Origin: Pelagibacterium flavum
Lineage (GTDB): Bacteria; Pseudomonadota; Alphaproteobacteria; Rhizobiales; Devosiaceae
Assembly (NCBI RefSeq): GCF_025854335.1
Contig: NZ_CP107716.1
Span: forward strand, 2,039,001-2,103,000
DNA length: 64,000 bases
Direction of reading: 5' to 3'
The notes under the pieces were generated by a model. It searched no databases. It worked only from the letters and a program-made list of their open reading frames with translations, and was not told the DNA's origin. Below are positions 1 to 8,637 of this stretch, piece after piece (position 1 is the stretch's first letter; the number at the start of each line of letters is the position of its first letter). Made by a program: the position numbers and the translations under genes.

Positions 1-2321
1 TTGTCGGGCGCGAGAAATCCGTGCGCGCACTTGAAGAGGTGATGCGCGAGGACAAGCATATACTGGTCGTTACCCAGAAAAATGCACAGGAAGACGATCC
101 TGAACCCGACGGTATCTACGAGATCGGCACGATCGCGTCGGTACTGCAATTGCTCAAGCTGCCCGACGGGACCGTCAAGGTTCTGGTCGAGGGGCTGCAC
201 CGGGCCAAGATCGAGAACTATGTGCAGACCGAAAACTATTTCGAAGCACAGGCCGAAGCGCTGCCCGTTGAAGGCCATGACGCGGTCGAAGCCGAGGCGC
301 TTGCGCGTTCGGCGGTCACCGAGTTCGAGAACTACGTCAAGCTCAACAAGAAGATCTCGTCCGAGGTTGTCGCCGCGGTCACCCAGATCGACGAACATTC
401 CAAGCTCGCCGACACGATTGCCAGCCATCTGGCGGTCAAGATTCAGGACAAGCAGGACATTTTGTCGACCCCATCGGTCACCGAGCGTCTTGAGCGCGTC
501 CTGGGCCTTATGGAAGGCGAGATCGGGGTTCTGCAGGTTGAGCGGCGTATCCGCAGCCGGGTCAAGCGCCAGATGGAAAAGACCCAGCGCGAATATTATC
601 TCAACGAGCAGATGAAGGCGATCCAGCGCGAGCTGGGCGATGGCGAAGATGGCACCAACGAGCTTCAGGAGCTCGAGGAGCGCATCGCCAAGACCAAGCT
701 TTCCAAGGAAGCGCGGCAGAAGGCCGACGCCGAGATGAAAAAGCTCAAGCAGATGAGCCCCATGTCGGCGGAAGCCACGGTGGTGCGCAACTATCTCGAC
801 TGGATGCTGAACCTGCCCTGGGGCAAGAAGTCCAAGGTCAAGCGCGATCTCAAGTTTGCAGAGGACGTGCTCGACAACGATCACTATGGCCTGGACAAGG
901 TCAAGGAACGCATTGTCGAGTATCTCGCCGTGCAGAGCCGGACCGGCAAGCTCAAGGGCCCGATTCTTTGCCTTGTGGGCCCTCCGGGCGTCGGCAAGAC
1001 CTCGCTGGCCCGCTCGATCGCCAAGGCGACGGGGCGTGAATATGTACGCATGAGCCTGGGCGGCGTTCGGGACGAAGCGGAAATCCGCGGCCACCGGCGG
1101 ACCTATATCGGGTCCATGCCCGGCAAGATCGTGCAGTCGCTCAAGAAAGCGGGAAAAGCCAATCCGCTGTTCCTGCTCGACGAGATCGACAAGATGGGCC
1201 AGGACTTCCGGGGCGATCCTTCTTCGGCACTGCTCGAAGTGCTCGATCCGGAGCAGAATTCGACCTTCAACGACCATTACCTCGAAGTCGATTTCGACCT
1301 CTCGGATGTGATGTTCGTGACGACGGCGAATACGCTCAACATCCCCGGGCCGCTCCTCGACCGTATGGAGATCATCCGGTTGTCGGGGTACACGGACGAG
1401 GAAAAGTGGGAAATCTCCCGCCGTCACCTGATACCCGAGACCCTCAAGGAGCACGGGTTGAAGGCCGAGGAGTTCGAGCTGACCGACGAGTCTCTCCAGC
1501 TTCTGACGCGGCGCTACACCCGCGAAGCGGGCGTGCGTAACCTGAAGCGCGAGATCGCCAATCTGATGCGCAAGTCGGTCAAGGACATCCTGCTGACGGG
1601 CAAGAAGAAGATCGTCGTCACACCCGAACTGGTCGAGGAATATCTCGGCGCTCCGCGGTTCCGCTATGGCGAGATCGATGCCGAGCCTCAGGTTGGCGTT
1701 GTGACCGGTCTGGCCTGGACTTCGGTTGGCGGTGAGTTGTTGACCATCGAAGGCATCATGAGCCCGGGCAAGGGCAAGATGACCGTGACGGGCAACCTCA
1801 AGGACGTCATGAAGGAGTCGATTTCGGCTGCCGCAACCTATGTGCGGGCCCGGGCGCTCGAATACGGCATCAAGCCGCCGCTGTTCGACAAGCGCGACAT
1901 CCACGTGCACGTGCCCGAGGGCGCGACGCCCAAGGACGGACCCTCGGCCGGTATCGGCATGGCCACGGCCATCGTCTCGGTGATGACGGGCATTCCCGTT
2001 CGCCACGACGTTGCCATGACCGGCGAGATCACGCTGCGGGGCCGGGTGCTGCCGATCGGTGGGCTCAAGGAGAAGCTGCTGGCGGCTCTGCGGGGCGGCA
2101 TCAAGAAGGTGCTGATCCCGGAAGAGAACGTTCGCGACCTCAAGGAAATTCCTGACAACGTCAAGGAAGGCCTGGAGATCGTGCCGGTGAGCCGGATGGG
2201 TGAAGTGCTCGAGCATGCGCTGGTCGAGATGCCCCAGGCCATCGAGTGGACCTTCGAGGACGATGCCAAGCCGGTGCCCGCCACCGATAGTGACGACACC
2301 GGAGCCGCGCTGCCGCACTAG
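1..2321 (+). CDS. lon: ATP-dependent protease Lon (5' end missing)
   Basis: Lon is a cytosolic ATP-dependent serine protease that degrades misfolded and regulatory proteins as a hexamer. The reading frame is open from base 3, before the first in-frame start-like codon at 21, and the first visible residues match the N-terminal LON domain, so roughly the first 25-40 residues lie outside the window. About 772 residues are visible: substrate-binding domain, coiled coil, AAA+ module with Walker A GPPGVGKT near base 980 and Walker B FLLDEIDK, and the protease domain with catalytic Ser in KDGPSAG (codon 1944-1946) and catalytic Lys in LKEKLL (codon 2073-2075). All key residues are present, so it should be active. 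A strong terminator follows, and hupB lies downstream, a common lon-hupB order in proteobacteria. Confidence 0.97.
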   Translation, partial: VGREKSVRALEEVMREDKHILVVTQKNAQEDDPEPDGIYEIGTIASVLQLLKLPDGTVKVLVEGLHRAKIENYVQTENYFEAQAEALPVEGHDAVEAEALARSAVTEFENYVKLNKKISSEVVAAVTQIDEHSKLADTIASHLAVKIQDKQDILSTPSVTERLERVLGLMEGEIGVLQVERRIRSRVKRQMEKTQREYYLNEQMKAIQRELGDGEDGTNELQELEERIAKTKLSKEARQKADAEMKKLKQMSPMSAEATVVRNYLDWMLNLPWGKKSKVKRDLKFAEDVLDNDHYGLDKVKERIVEYLAVQSRTGKLKGPILCLVGPPGVGKTSLARSIAKATGREYVRMSLGGVRDEAEIRGHRRTYIGSMPGKIVQSLKKAGKANPLFLLDEIDKMGQDFRGDPSSALLEVLDPEQNSTFNDHYLEVDFDLSDVMFVTTANTLNIPGPLLDRMEIIRLSGYTDEEKWEISRRHLIPETLKEHGLKAEEFELTDESLQLLTRRYTREAGVRNLKREIANLMRKSVKDILLTGKKKIVVTPELVEEYLGAPRFRYGEIDAEPQVGVVTGLAWTSVGGELLTIEGIMSPGKGKMTVTGNLKDVMKESISAAATYVRARALEYGIKPPLFDKRDIHVHVPEGATPKDGPSAGIGMATAIVSVMTGIPVRHDVAMTGEITLRGRVLPIGGLKEKLLAALRGGIKKVLIPEENVRDLKEIPDNVKEGLEIVPVSRMGEVLEHALVEMPQAIEWTFEDDAKPVPATDSDDTGAALPH

Positions 2322-2330
2322 AGCAGTCCC

Positions 2331-2375
2331 GCGCTTCCGAACCGAACAAGTGGTATCCACTTATTCTGGAAGCGC
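2331..2375. repeat. Palindromic intergenic repeat, module B
   Basis: Outer arms GCGCTTCC (2331-2338) and GGAAGCGC (2368-2375) enclose inner arms AAGTGG and CCACTT. The same layout recurs before valS and at about 8.5, 16.3, 38.0 and 46.85 kb. It sits immediately after the lon stop codon. Confidence 0.8.
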
Positions 2376-2403
2376 TTCGGCCAAGCGTGCCATGAAATAT
2401 TAA

Positions 2404-2436
2404 AACGGCGCCTCGAAAGGGGCGCCGTTCTTTTTT
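2404..2436 (+). terminator. Rho-independent terminator of lon
   Basis: A perfect 9-bp stem, AACGGCGCC (2404-2412) with GGCGCCGTT (2421-2429), has an 8-base loop and is followed by C and six T. It lies 80 bases after the lon stop. Confidence 0.88.
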
Positions 2437-2710
2437 GGGGCCGGGCATATGGGGCACATATGGGCGGAGGCCGGTGATTCGGCCGGAAAGTCCCGCAAAC
2501 CGGCACGCGAGCCGCTTTTTGTGCATGATGTGTTAACAATTGCGCGAGGACCTTGCCACATTGGTGACATGGTCTGGAATTTTCCCCCGTTTTGCGGCCG
2601 AAAACGCCGAGAATCCCGCAGTTTTCCTTGCTTTTACCCCGGAATCGTAAAAGGGTGATGCCGCTTCCGCTCGTCCCGTTAGGATGGGCACATCATTGTG
2701 AGGAAACGCT
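2437..2710. other. Gene-free leader before hupB
   Basis: With the repeat and terminator upstream, this completes a 389-base gap between lon and hupB. I see no gene. It must hold the hupB promoter, but I cannot pick -35/-10 boxes with confidence. A duplicated CATATGGG motif lies near 2447-2462. A good ribosome site, GAGGAAAC, precedes the hupB ATG. Confidence 0.4.
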
Positions 2711-2983
2711 ATGAACAAGAACGATCTGAGCGCGGCTGTCGCCGAAAAGGCTGATCTCACCAAGGCCCAGGCGGCAGCAGCGGTTGATGCTGTTTTCGAA
2801 AGCATCACCGCCGCTCTGAAGGGTGGAGACGAAGTTCGTCTCGTCGGTTTCGGCACTTTCGCCGCTACCCAGCGCAAGGCCACCAAGGGCCGCAACCCGG
2901 CCACCGGCGCGGAAATCGACATTCCGGCTTCGACCCAGCCCAAGTTCAAGGCCGGCAAGGGCCTCAAGGACGCGCTGAACTAA
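2711..2983 (+). CDS. hupB: HU-family DNA-binding protein
   Basis: The 90-residue product has the standard HU length. HU is a small basic nucleoid protein that binds and bends DNA as a dimer. The sequence starts [16 protein letters not shown], has the DNA-arm hallmark [21 protein letters not shown] at about residues 46-66, and ends in the usual [12 protein letters not shown] helix. The start is fixed by GAGGAAAC about 7 bases upstream. It follows lon with its own leader and terminator, so it is probably transcribed alone at high level. HU versus IHF subunit: length and arm sequence favour HU. Confidence 0.96.
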   Translation: MNKNDLSAAVAEKADLTKAQAAAAVDAVFESITAALKGGDEVRLVGFGTFAATQRKATKGRNPATGAEIDIPASTQPKFKAGKGLKDALN

Positions 2984-3010
2984 GCCATTTATGGCTTCAG
3001 TATGGTTTGG

Positions 3011-3036
3011 CCCCGGACACCCGTCCGGGGTCTTTC
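3011..3036 (+). terminator. Terminator of hupB
   Basis: CCCCGGAC (3011-3018) and GTCCGGGG (3023-3030) form a perfect 8-bp stem with a 4-base loop. It is followed by TCTTTCC, a weak T tract. Confidence 0.75.
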
Positions 3037-3156
3037 CGTTTCCGGCCCGTGGTGGCGTTCCAGCTATTGACGGGAAGGGGGTTTGCGCCTAATCAGGCGC
3101 GGCATTGCGCGACCGGGACGACCAAGACCCGGTTCTTTCCGTTCACGAGCGGGCAA

Positions 3157-3232
3157 GGGCGATTAGCTCAGTTGGTAGAGCGCCTCGTTTACACCGAGGA
3201 TGTCGGCAGTTCGAGTCTGTCATCGCCCACCA
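3157..3232 (+). tRNA. tRNA-Val (anticodon UAC)
   Basis: The 76-base cloverleaf has acceptor stem GGGCGAT (3157-3163) pairing ATCGCCC (3222-3228), D arm with AGCTCAGTTGGTAGAGC, anticodon stem CCTCG/CGAGG around loop TTTACAC with anticodon TAC at 3190-3192, T loop TTCGAGT, and encoded CCA at 3230-3232. Its 3' end is partly repeated at 5056-5070. Confidence 0.96.
3218..3232 (+). repeat. Possible attachment-site half (3' end of tRNA-Val)
   Basis: TGTCATCGCCCA (3218-3229) then C, CA is the 3' end of tRNA-Val. The same 12 bases, then T, CA, occur at 5056-5070 in the same orientation. This is the pattern left by integration into a tRNA 3' end, but no integrase gene is visible between the copies. 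Confidence 0.4.
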
Positions 3233-3521
3233 AGCCCTTGCTAAATGCTTGATATTAAGCGATCTTTCCCACTTTTTCCCTCGCCAGACTCGAACAGGAC
3301 TTGGTGACCGTCGGCACAAGCCTATGAAGCCGAGAGATTCGCAAAAAGCGAATGGCTGATAAGGGGTGGGAAGCGGATTGCCGGGCTGCAAAGCCGCCCT
3401 CACGCATCGCAGAACCCCTTGGGTCTCACCTGCTTTCGCGCCCGGCTTTTGCGACCGAAATTGGCCGTGGATTTCAGGGGCGACCGATCTGTCGCGAAAC
3501 TTAGGAATTTTTGTGAAACGT

Positions 3522-3980
3522 TCAGCGCGCTAAGCCAAACTGGATTTCGATGTTGTGATATGAAGCGCCGGGGCCGCTCCAGCCGTGATATATCTCCCGG
3601 CTTTCCCCTGAGTAGATATACCGGGACATATCCAATTCAGCGATAAGGGAGGCATACCCTTTCGTAAAAAGCGTTCGTAGCGATCCTTGGTGCACTTTAC
3701 TCGCCACCATGATCGGCTCGAGATGAGCCAACTCAAGTTTGCCCTCGTATCGCTCGGTCTTCTTGACTGGGCGGCATATTTCCCAGTCGAAGAAGGTTTT
3801 GCTATCCTTTGGCAGATTGTGAGAAATGAAAAGATATGGGCCGTCAATCTCCAACCCGGCCTCCATAATCTGCTCGTCAATTGTCACAGCATACTTTGCT
3901 GCAGAGTTTTTGACGTCTGGAATCCTCAAACGGCTCCTTTCGCGCAGAACCCATAAGTCCTGCGTTTCCTTGATTTCCAT
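3522..3980 (-). CDS. GyrI-like / AraC effector-binding-domain protein
   Basis: A 152-residue stand-alone protein without signal peptide. The C-terminal pattern SREIYHGWSGPG followed by NIEIQFGLA resembles the conserved end of the GyrI-like (AraC effector-binding, SOUL-like) fold that binds small hydrophobic molecules. The middle segment GPYLFISHNLP also fits that family. The start ATG at 3980 has GAGGTGG about 7 bases upstream. It lies in AT-richer DNA between tRNA-Val and the tRNA-like repeat at 5056, with no operon partner, so it may be acquired cargo. Family assignment is by motif only; its ligand is unknown. Confidence 0.55.
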   Translation of the reverse strand: MEIKETQDLWVLRERSRLRIPDVKNSAAKYAVTIDEQIMEAGLEIDGPYLFISHNLPKDSKTFFDWEICRPVKKTERYEGKLELAHLEPIMVASKVHQGSLRTLFTKGYASLIAELDMSRYIYSGESREIYHGWSGPGASYHNIEIQFGLAR

Positions 3981-4368
3981 CGGTTTCCACCTCTCATAGC
4001 CAGTGCAATCTCGGTGTCGTCGATACCTCGAAAAGGGATTACCGTCGCTTCAAAGTGTAGAACGATATTTCAATTTTCTTTTGGCAGTTTGGTGACTGAG
4101 GAAAATATTTCCAGAAAAGACATGTCGTTGCGCGAAGCCCCGACAAAAATGCGAGTTCTGCGCCGAATTCCTGCGAAGATATCGCCGATGACGACGAGCA
4201 CCGGCAAGGTCTGGTTTCAGGAGCAATGACCGCCGACACAAACGACCGCAACGGGGCGGAAAGCTGCTGTCAGTGCCTGACGAGGGCAGCGACAGCGATG
4301 ATCAACGCGGATCGCCATTTCCCGGACTTCGTTCCGCACGCCATGGTGCGCCCACCAAAGTTGTATGT
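3981..4368. other. Gene-free stretch between two minus-strand genes
   Basis: I see no convincing coding region here. Short open frames on both strands lack ribosome sites and any recognisable sequence. The stretch is part of the possible tRNA-Val-linked insertion. Confidence 0.35.
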
Positions 4369-4776
4369 TTAACCGGGAAGGCCGTCGATCGTTTCGAGTG
4401 ACGCCAGGTCGTCGTCCCAGCTTGCACGACTGGAAAAGCATATGTGCGCGTTGGGCCGTATGCCGGTCCCACTGTCAAGGGACCCTGCCGGGACGACAAT
4501 CACACCCTCGCTCACTTGAGAAAACGGGAGCGCAGAGCCGCATTCCGTACAAAAGCACTTTACGTGCCGTGATCCGGCAAGCCGGAAGGACTTGATATTG
4601 TTCTCACCCGACAACCACGTGATCTTCGCGGTGGACGAAAACAGGTTTGCCGAGTGGGCCGAGCCGCTATCCTTGCGGCAGCGCGAGCAGTGGCAAAGGA
4701 AGAAGCTCTCGAACTCTCCCGATACGTGGAACTTCACAGCGCCGCATAGGCACCGTCCGGTCGCTGGACTAGTCAT
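4369..4776 (-). CDS. GFA / CENP-V domain zinc protein
   Basis: A 135-residue protein of the glutathione-dependent formaldehyde-activating enzyme-like (GFA) family. The zinc-ligand cysteine pattern is complete: GRCLCGAVKF near the N terminus, CHCSRCRKDSGS about 20 residues later, and CFCTECGSAL in the middle. The C-terminal family signature PNAHICFSSRASWDD is also present. Most members have no proven substrate, and activity on the glutathione-formaldehyde adduct should not be assumed. Start at 4776 is preferred because GAGG lies 9 bases upstream; the ATG at 4782 is only 3 bases from it. It stands alone inside the possible tRNA-Val island. Confidence 0.82.
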   Translation of the reverse strand: MTSPATGRCLCGAVKFHVSGEFESFFLCHCSRCRKDSGSAHSANLFSSTAKITWLSGENNIKSFRLAGSRHVKCFCTECGSALPFSQVSEGVIVVPAGSLDSGTGIRPNAHICFSSRASWDDDLASLETIDGLPG

Positions 4777-5180
4777 GCGCATACACCTCGATATTCAGCC
4801 ACCACCATCTGTCGAGCATGCAGTCAGCGGCCACCCGGTTCCGTATCCGCGTACCGAACTATGGTCAACTCAGGCTCAAAGCCGCTATTCCGGACGCCAA
4901 GTGTGAACGACCACAATGGATCGAAATCCGGCTGTCCCCCGCGCCATCATCAAGCTGGTATGTGCAGGAAGGGCTGCAAAATTCGCAAACGAAATCAATG
5001 GCCGGCTATCTGGTGGTGCGGGGTATCCATGCCAAAAACCACAGCAAAAGCGGAATGTCATCGCCCATCATTTTCCTTTCCAGTGCAAAGTTTGGTTAGT
5101 CGTAACCAGGGGCTGTTGCTTGCGCCCCGGGGCTCGAACCGCCAGATTGGGACCGAGGAGCAAGGGGGAGCAGCGGGGAC
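4777..5180. other. Gene-free stretch containing the tRNA-like repeat
   Basis: No coding region is recognisable. The only notable element is the 12-base match to the tRNA-Val 3' end at 5056-5067. Base composition returns to the GC-rich background after about 5100. Confidence 0.35.
5056..5070 (+). repeat. Direct repeat of the tRNA-Val 3' end (possible far attachment site)
   Basis: TGTCATCGCCCA (5056-5067) is identical to 3218-3229 and is followed by TCA, against CCA in the tRNA. A 12-base chance match within 2 kb is unlikely, but the region lacks mobility genes. Confidence 0.4.
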
Positions 5181-5717
5181 ATGCGGTTTTGGCGCCGATT
5201 CATCCTGTTTCTGTTTACGCCCGGCACACCATCACGCAGGACCGGGCCCGCGGTTGTTCGGCCGGTCAGGATCGAGCCAGAGGTCGTCCGGCGGCCAAGC
5301 GTTATCAGGGGGCGCTGCTGGGTGATCGATGGCGATACCATCGTTATCGACAAGATCCGTATCCGGCTGGCGGGGATAGATGCGCCCGAGCTCGAGCATC
5401 CCTGGGGACAGAAATCAAAATGGGCTCTGGTGCAGTTGTGCAAGGGGCAGACGATTACCGCCCAAATCAAACCTGAACTTTCTTACGACCGGATGGTGGC
5501 GCAGTGCTTTTTGCCCGATGGACGCGACCTGGCGGCTGAACTGGTCCGGTGTGGTCTGGCGCTCGACTGGCCGAAGTTCTCCGGCGGTGTGTATAAGCAC
5601 CTTGAGCCCGAGGGCGCGCGGAAAAAACTGTGGCTGGCGGACGCCAGACAAAAGGGGCGGCAGGTGTTTTCGCGCTATTCGGCGCGCGATAGCGTGCCGC
5701 CCAGGCCGGGCGCGTGA
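5181..5717 (+). CDS. Thermonuclease-family (SNase-like) nuclease
   Basis: A 178-residue protein of the staphylococcal-nuclease fold, expected to be a calcium-dependent phosphodiesterase if active. The core starts near residue 45 with VIDGDTIVI and IRIRLAGIDAPE, which holds the family arginine and the acidic metal and catalytic residues. SYDRMVAQC near residue 100 supplies the second catalytic arginine (YGR-type motif), followed by the AAELVRCGLAL helix. The N terminus, MRFWRRFILFLF, is positively charged then hydrophobic and may be a short signal or membrane anchor. A GGGGGAG ribosome site lies about 10 bases before the ATG. It is the first recognisable host-type gene after the gene-poor stretch. 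Substrate is unknown. Confidence 0.82.
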   Translation: MRFWRRFILFLFTPGTPSRRTGPAVVRPVRIEPEVVRRPSVIRGRCWVIDGDTIVIDKIRIRLAGIDAPELEHPWGQKSKWALVQLCKGQTITAQIKPELSYDRMVAQCFLPDGRDLAAELVRCGLALDWPKFSGGVYKHLEPEGARKKLWLADARQKGRQVFSRYSARDSVPPRPGA

Positions 5718-5767
5718 GCAGGGCCTGATCGCTTGAGGGCAGCCGGCCTGTTGAACTGGCCGATCAA

Positions 5768-6199
5768 TCAGTCAAATCCCGGTTTGTTGCCGCGCAGGCT
5801 CTTTATGGCACCGCGGCGGGTCTTGGCATCCAGGCGGCGGCGCTTGGAGGCGAGGGTGGGTTTCGTGGGGCGGCGCTTTCGCGGGACGTGGGTAGCCGTC
5901 CGGATCATTTCGGCAAGGCGATTGAGAGCGTCCTCGCGGTTGAGTGGCTGTGTGCGATGACGGTCGGCGGTGAGAACGATTACGCCGTCCTTTGTGGCCC
6001 GTGAGCCGGCCTGCGCGATGAGGCGGGTGCGCACGCCATCTGGCAGCGATGGGGATGCGGCAGCGTCGAAGCGCAGTTGTACGGCGGTTGCCACCTTGTT
6101 GACGTTCTGGCCGCCGGGCCCCGAACTGCGCACGAAATTGAGTTCCACCTCCGAGAGGGGAATGGACAGGTTGGCCGTGATTTCCAGTCGATCGGTCAT
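5768..6199 (-). CDS. arfB: Alternative ribosome-rescue factor ArfB (YaeJ)
   Basis: A 143-residue class I release-factor-like peptidyl-tRNA hydrolase that frees ribosomes stalled without a stop codon. The GGQ catalytic motif is in FVRSSGPGGQNVNKV at about residues 23-37. The domain lacks the stop-codon-recognition regions of RF1/RF2, and the basic C-terminal tail (RKRRPTKPTLASKRRR) is the part that enters the empty mRNA channel in this family. Length matches ArfB (about 140). It is convergent with the thermonuclease-like gene and has no obvious operon partner. Confidence 0.93.
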   Translation of the reverse strand: MTDRLEITANLSIPLSEVELNFVRSSGPGGQNVNKVATAVQLRFDAAASPSLPDGVRTRLIAQAGSRATKDGVIVLTADRHRTQPLNREDALNRLAEMIRTATHVPRKRRPTKPTLASKRRRLDAKTRRGAIKSLRGNKPGFD

Positions 6200-6333
6200 G
6201 AGAGTTCTTTGCCGACCTCCCTTTGGAATTCTTTCGGTAGCGTGGTTCGGGCGACTGAAGTGGGTAGCTGAAAATGAGCGGAGGACGATTGATGTTCCTG
6301 CCGATTCTCGTTCACCTCGTTATGCGACGACAA

Positions 6334-6648
6334 TCATTCGAGCCGCACCGCCGTGCCGTAGGCGAGAATTTCGGCCGCGCCCTGAGCAATCATCGAGGTT
6401 GTGATCCGTACGCTGACCACGGCGTCGGCACCCATGGTCTGGGCGTTTGCCATCATGCGATCGAGGGCCTGCTCGCGCGCTTCGGCCATGAGCTTGGTAT
6501 ATTCGCCAACTTCGCCGCCGACGAGATTGCGCAGCCCGGCAATGATATCGGTTCCCACGTGGCGGGCGCGAATCGTATTGCCCCTGGCGATGCCGATGGT
6601 TTCGGTAATTGTCCGGCCGGCAATGGTTTCGGCGGTGCTGATGATCAT
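6334..6648 (-). CDS. YbjQ / UPF0145 family protein
   Basis: A 104-residue soluble protein of the YbjQ (UPF0145, heavy-metal-binding-like) family. Typical family stretches are ITETIGIARGNTIRARH, the helix EAREQALDRMMANAQTMGADAVVSV, and AAEILAYGTAV at the end. Members form pentamers of unknown physiological function. The start ATG at 6648 has GGAGAC about 8 bases upstream; an open extension further upstream overlaps the preceding gene and has no support. It follows the small membrane protein by 19 bases and is probably co-transcribed with it. Confidence 0.87.
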   Translation of the reverse strand: MIISTAETIAGRTITETIGIARGNTIRARHVGTDIIAGLRNLVGGEVGEYTKLMAEAREQALDRMMANAQTMGADAVVSVRITTSMIAQGAAEILAYGTAVRLE

Positions 6649-6667
6649 TGTTCGGTCTCCGTGCTGA

Positions 6668-6877
6668 TCACTTGTCGACATTCTTGTCGTAGTAGTCGTC
6701 TTCCTTATTGCGCAGGCGTTGCTGGATGACGACAACGAGCAGACCCAGGGCAATCGCGATGGGCACCAGGGCCAGCAGGCCGAACGGCATGACCACGACA
6801 ATGCCGGCAAGGCTGATGCCCAGCCAAAGCACGCCGAAAATTATCACCACGATGAGCGCGACCATATCGAGGCGCAT
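6668..6877 (-). CDS. Small two-helix membrane protein
   Basis: A 69-residue hydrophobic protein. Two predicted membrane helices occupy roughly residues 5-25 (MVALIVVIIFGVLWLGISLA) and 28-49, followed by a charged cytosolic-type tail rich in Lys, Asp and Tyr. Start at 6877 is preferred because GAGGAG lies 9 bases upstream; an in-frame ATG at 6916 would add 13 charged residues and lacks a ribosome site. It precedes the YbjQ-family gene in the same direction with 19 bases between, which suggests a joint role. I do not recognise a specific family. Confidence 0.65.
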   Translation of the reverse strand: MRLDMVALIVVIIFGVLWLGISLAGIVVVMPFGLLALVPIAIALGLLVVVIQQRLRNKEDDYYDKNVDK

Positions 6878-7134
6878 GCCGGTTTTCTCCTCTGGTTTAC
6901 CGGCTTTGTCTATCACAGACGTCGGGAGGCAGATAGGCGGTCGCCGGGCATCGCATGCGACGCGCCGACCGGGTGGTGGTTGGGGATAACCCGAGAAATT
7001 TTAAGGCGTTAGCGCGCAAATCAGATGGCAGTGAAAAATGATTTCGAAACTGACATGAAACCCGCTTGACTTGGTTGGGGGACCCCGTTAAACGAAGCCC
7101 ACCTTGCCGGGGCCGAAGCGCTCCGGGGTCGCAA

Positions 7135-7211
<77 letters not shown>

Positions 7212-7559
7212 CTTTCCCTTGATCCCTCAGTGATTTTTCACCGCGTGGCAGGCAGAGTTTTTGTCTTGCGCCGGCAGCTGGTCGCGGTTCGAGTCCGGTC
7301 ACTTCCCCTACAAACATTGCTGGAACATTGGCAGTATCTTACCGCCAGAATGCATGGATTTGCGTGTTGGGTGGGCCCGCGGGTGCGTGTTCTTGGAATT
7401 GCCTTTTGATGGCCGTGCTGTTGCCCCAATTCACGAACATGTTACCCATGGCCTGAATCGCTAGCGAGCCCCCAAATTTGTCATGCGGTTCGGCCATGAG
7501 CACTCGTTCGGAGCATACCGGGCGGGTGCTCCAGTTTTTTGGGCGGGCGGCGTCTGTCC
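7212..7559. other. Gene-free stretch after tRNA-Asp
   Basis: No gene is supported. Its only recognisable content is the degraded tRNA-Asp 3' copy near 7271-7308. Confidence 0.4.
7271..7308 (+). repeat. Degraded copy of the tRNA-Asp 3' half
   Basis: Bases 7271-7308 (CCGGCAGCTGGTCGCGGTTC then GAGTCCGGTCACTTCCCC) align with tRNA-Asp bases 7175-7211 with a few small insertions and substitutions. The TTCGAGTCC core is intact. No full cloverleaf can form, so it is a remnant, not a tRNA gene. Confidence 0.55.
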
Positions 7560-7985
7560 CTATCCCTGGTCCGCGAAATCCTTGAGCGTTCCGTCTTCAT
7601 AGACCAGCGCGCGGACGCAGGCGATGCCCTCGATATCGTCGGGATGAAGGTTTTCCAATCGCTCCAGAATTGTGCCGGCTACGACGTGGCTGAAACTGTA
7701 ATCGGCTTGCGGGTCGATTCCATCGGCGCGCTCAAGCGGGAATTCGCCGATGCGCTCGCCCAGCACGTCCTGGAAGCGGACGGTTGCGTCGATCAGGCGG
7801 ATGCCGACCGGACCGGCATGGTGGAGGGAAATGCTGAGGGTCTTTTCGCTGTCGCTCTCGCCATCGAGCAATTGCCAACTCTCAAGGCTGAGAATGTCTC
7901 CGGACTGGCCGTTGAGGCATTCGATGGCGTTCGCGCTGGTGGCGCTGAAAAGGGCAAAGGACAGGGCAAGAACAATCTGACGCAT
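7560..7985 (-). CDS. Secreted hypothetical protein
   Basis: A 141-residue protein with a clear Sec signal peptide, MRQIVLALSFALFSATSANA, cleaved after residue 20 (ANA-IE). The mature part is about 120 residues with two cysteines (near ECLNG and IACVR) that could form a disulfide, so a periplasmic location is expected. GAGGAG lies 7 bases before the chosen ATG at 7985; an in-frame upstream ATG lacks a ribosome site and would bury the signal peptide. No family is recognised and it is apparently monocistronic. Confidence 0.68.
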   Translation of the reverse strand: MRQIVLALSFALFSATSANAIECLNGQSGDILSLESWQLLDGESDSEKTLSISLHHAGPVGIRLIDATVRFQDVLGERIGEFPLERADGIDPQADYSFSHVVAGTILERLENLHPDDIEGIACVRALVYEDGTLKDFADQG

Positions 7986-8105
7986 CAGGAAACTCCTCGG
8001 ATCAGGAGGGGAATGCGGCAGAGGGGCACCCGGTTTCATTTGGAAGGGTGTGGTTGCATCACAATGATGCCAGAAAGGCCGGACGCGGGGGCCCGGCCAT
8101 AAGCT

Positions 8106-8429
8106 TTAGCTGCAATAGGCGCGTACGAGATTGCCTGCCGCATCGACTTCGAGATTGAGGCGGTCAGGGCGGAAATCCTGGGTGACGGCCATGCCGGGGG
8201 TTATGACGCGGACGGTGCCGGGGGCATTGATGGGCTCGCCGCCTACGCGGACGTCCTGCGCCGTGCTGCCGATCACCGATTCTCCCGTCTTGCCCGCAAG
8301 CGCCTGGGCGCCGCAATCGACCGGAGGGGGCATGGAGGTGTCGGGTGGGGTGACGGTGGTCGAACAGCCCGCAAGAGCGATGGAGGTGGCAAGGGCGAGA
8401 CCGCCAAGGGTGGTTTTCATTATCGGCAT
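8106..8429 (-). CDS. I78-family peptidase inhibitor lipoprotein
   Basis: A 107-residue lipoprotein. The signal segment MKTTLGGLALATSIALAGCS contains a lipobox (LAGC), and after a Pro-rich linker comes an I78 inhibitor-like domain: CGAQALAGKTGESVIG, then GTVRVITPGMAVTQDFRPDRLNLEVD. Known members inhibit serine peptidases. Start at 8429 is chosen because GAGGA lies about 8 bases upstream; the ATG at 8420 is an alternative. A longer in-frame extension runs into the palindromic repeat at 8447-8551 and is not credible as coding. Confidence 0.85.
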   Translation of the reverse strand: MPIMKTTLGGLALATSIALAGCSTTVTPPDTSMPPPVDCGAQALAGKTGESVIGSTAQDVRVGGEPINAPGTVRVITPGMAVTQDFRPDRLNLEVDAAGNLVRAYCS

Positions 8430-8446
8430 GCTGAATTCCTCGATAC

Positions 8447-8551
8447 TAGAGCATTTCAGCGCTTCTTCGAATCGCTTCAATTGCTCTAAGCTTTTTGTTT
8501 TGTCGCGCTTCCGAACCGGATAAGTGGTACCCACTTATCCTGGAAGCGCTC
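8447..8551. repeat. Mosaic repeat, modules A plus B
   Basis: Module A (8447-8488) starts TAGAGCATTTCAG and ends AATTGCTCTA, a TA-bounded hairpin. A spacer TTTTTGTTTTGTC leads to module B (8505-8549), with GCGCTTCC/GGAAGCGC outer arms and GGATAAGTGG/CCACTTATCC inner arms. The same A-spacer-B order recurs at 16262 and 37908. Confidence 0.82.
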
Positions 8552-8589
8552 TACTGAGTTTGCCCCCCGCAAGGTGCACTGGCACAACG

Positions 8590-8615
8590 AAAAAGGCCGG
8601 GAAATGATCCCGGCC
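8590..8615 (-). terminator. Terminator of the 72-residue hypothetical gene
   Basis: GGCCGGGA (8595-8602) pairs with TCCCGGCC (8608-8615). On the minus strand the stem is followed by five T (plus-strand A at 8590-8594). It lies 23 bases past the stop of the gene at 8638-8856. Confidence 0.78.
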
Positions 8616-8637
8616 CTTGCTTTTGTGTTCAATAATG

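Noticed and set aside
3245..3420. Possible structured RNA after tRNA-Val (ATTCGC-AAAAA-GCGAAT hairpin near 3338)
   Set aside because: Only one short local hairpin is visible and no known RNA family is recognised; too weak to call.
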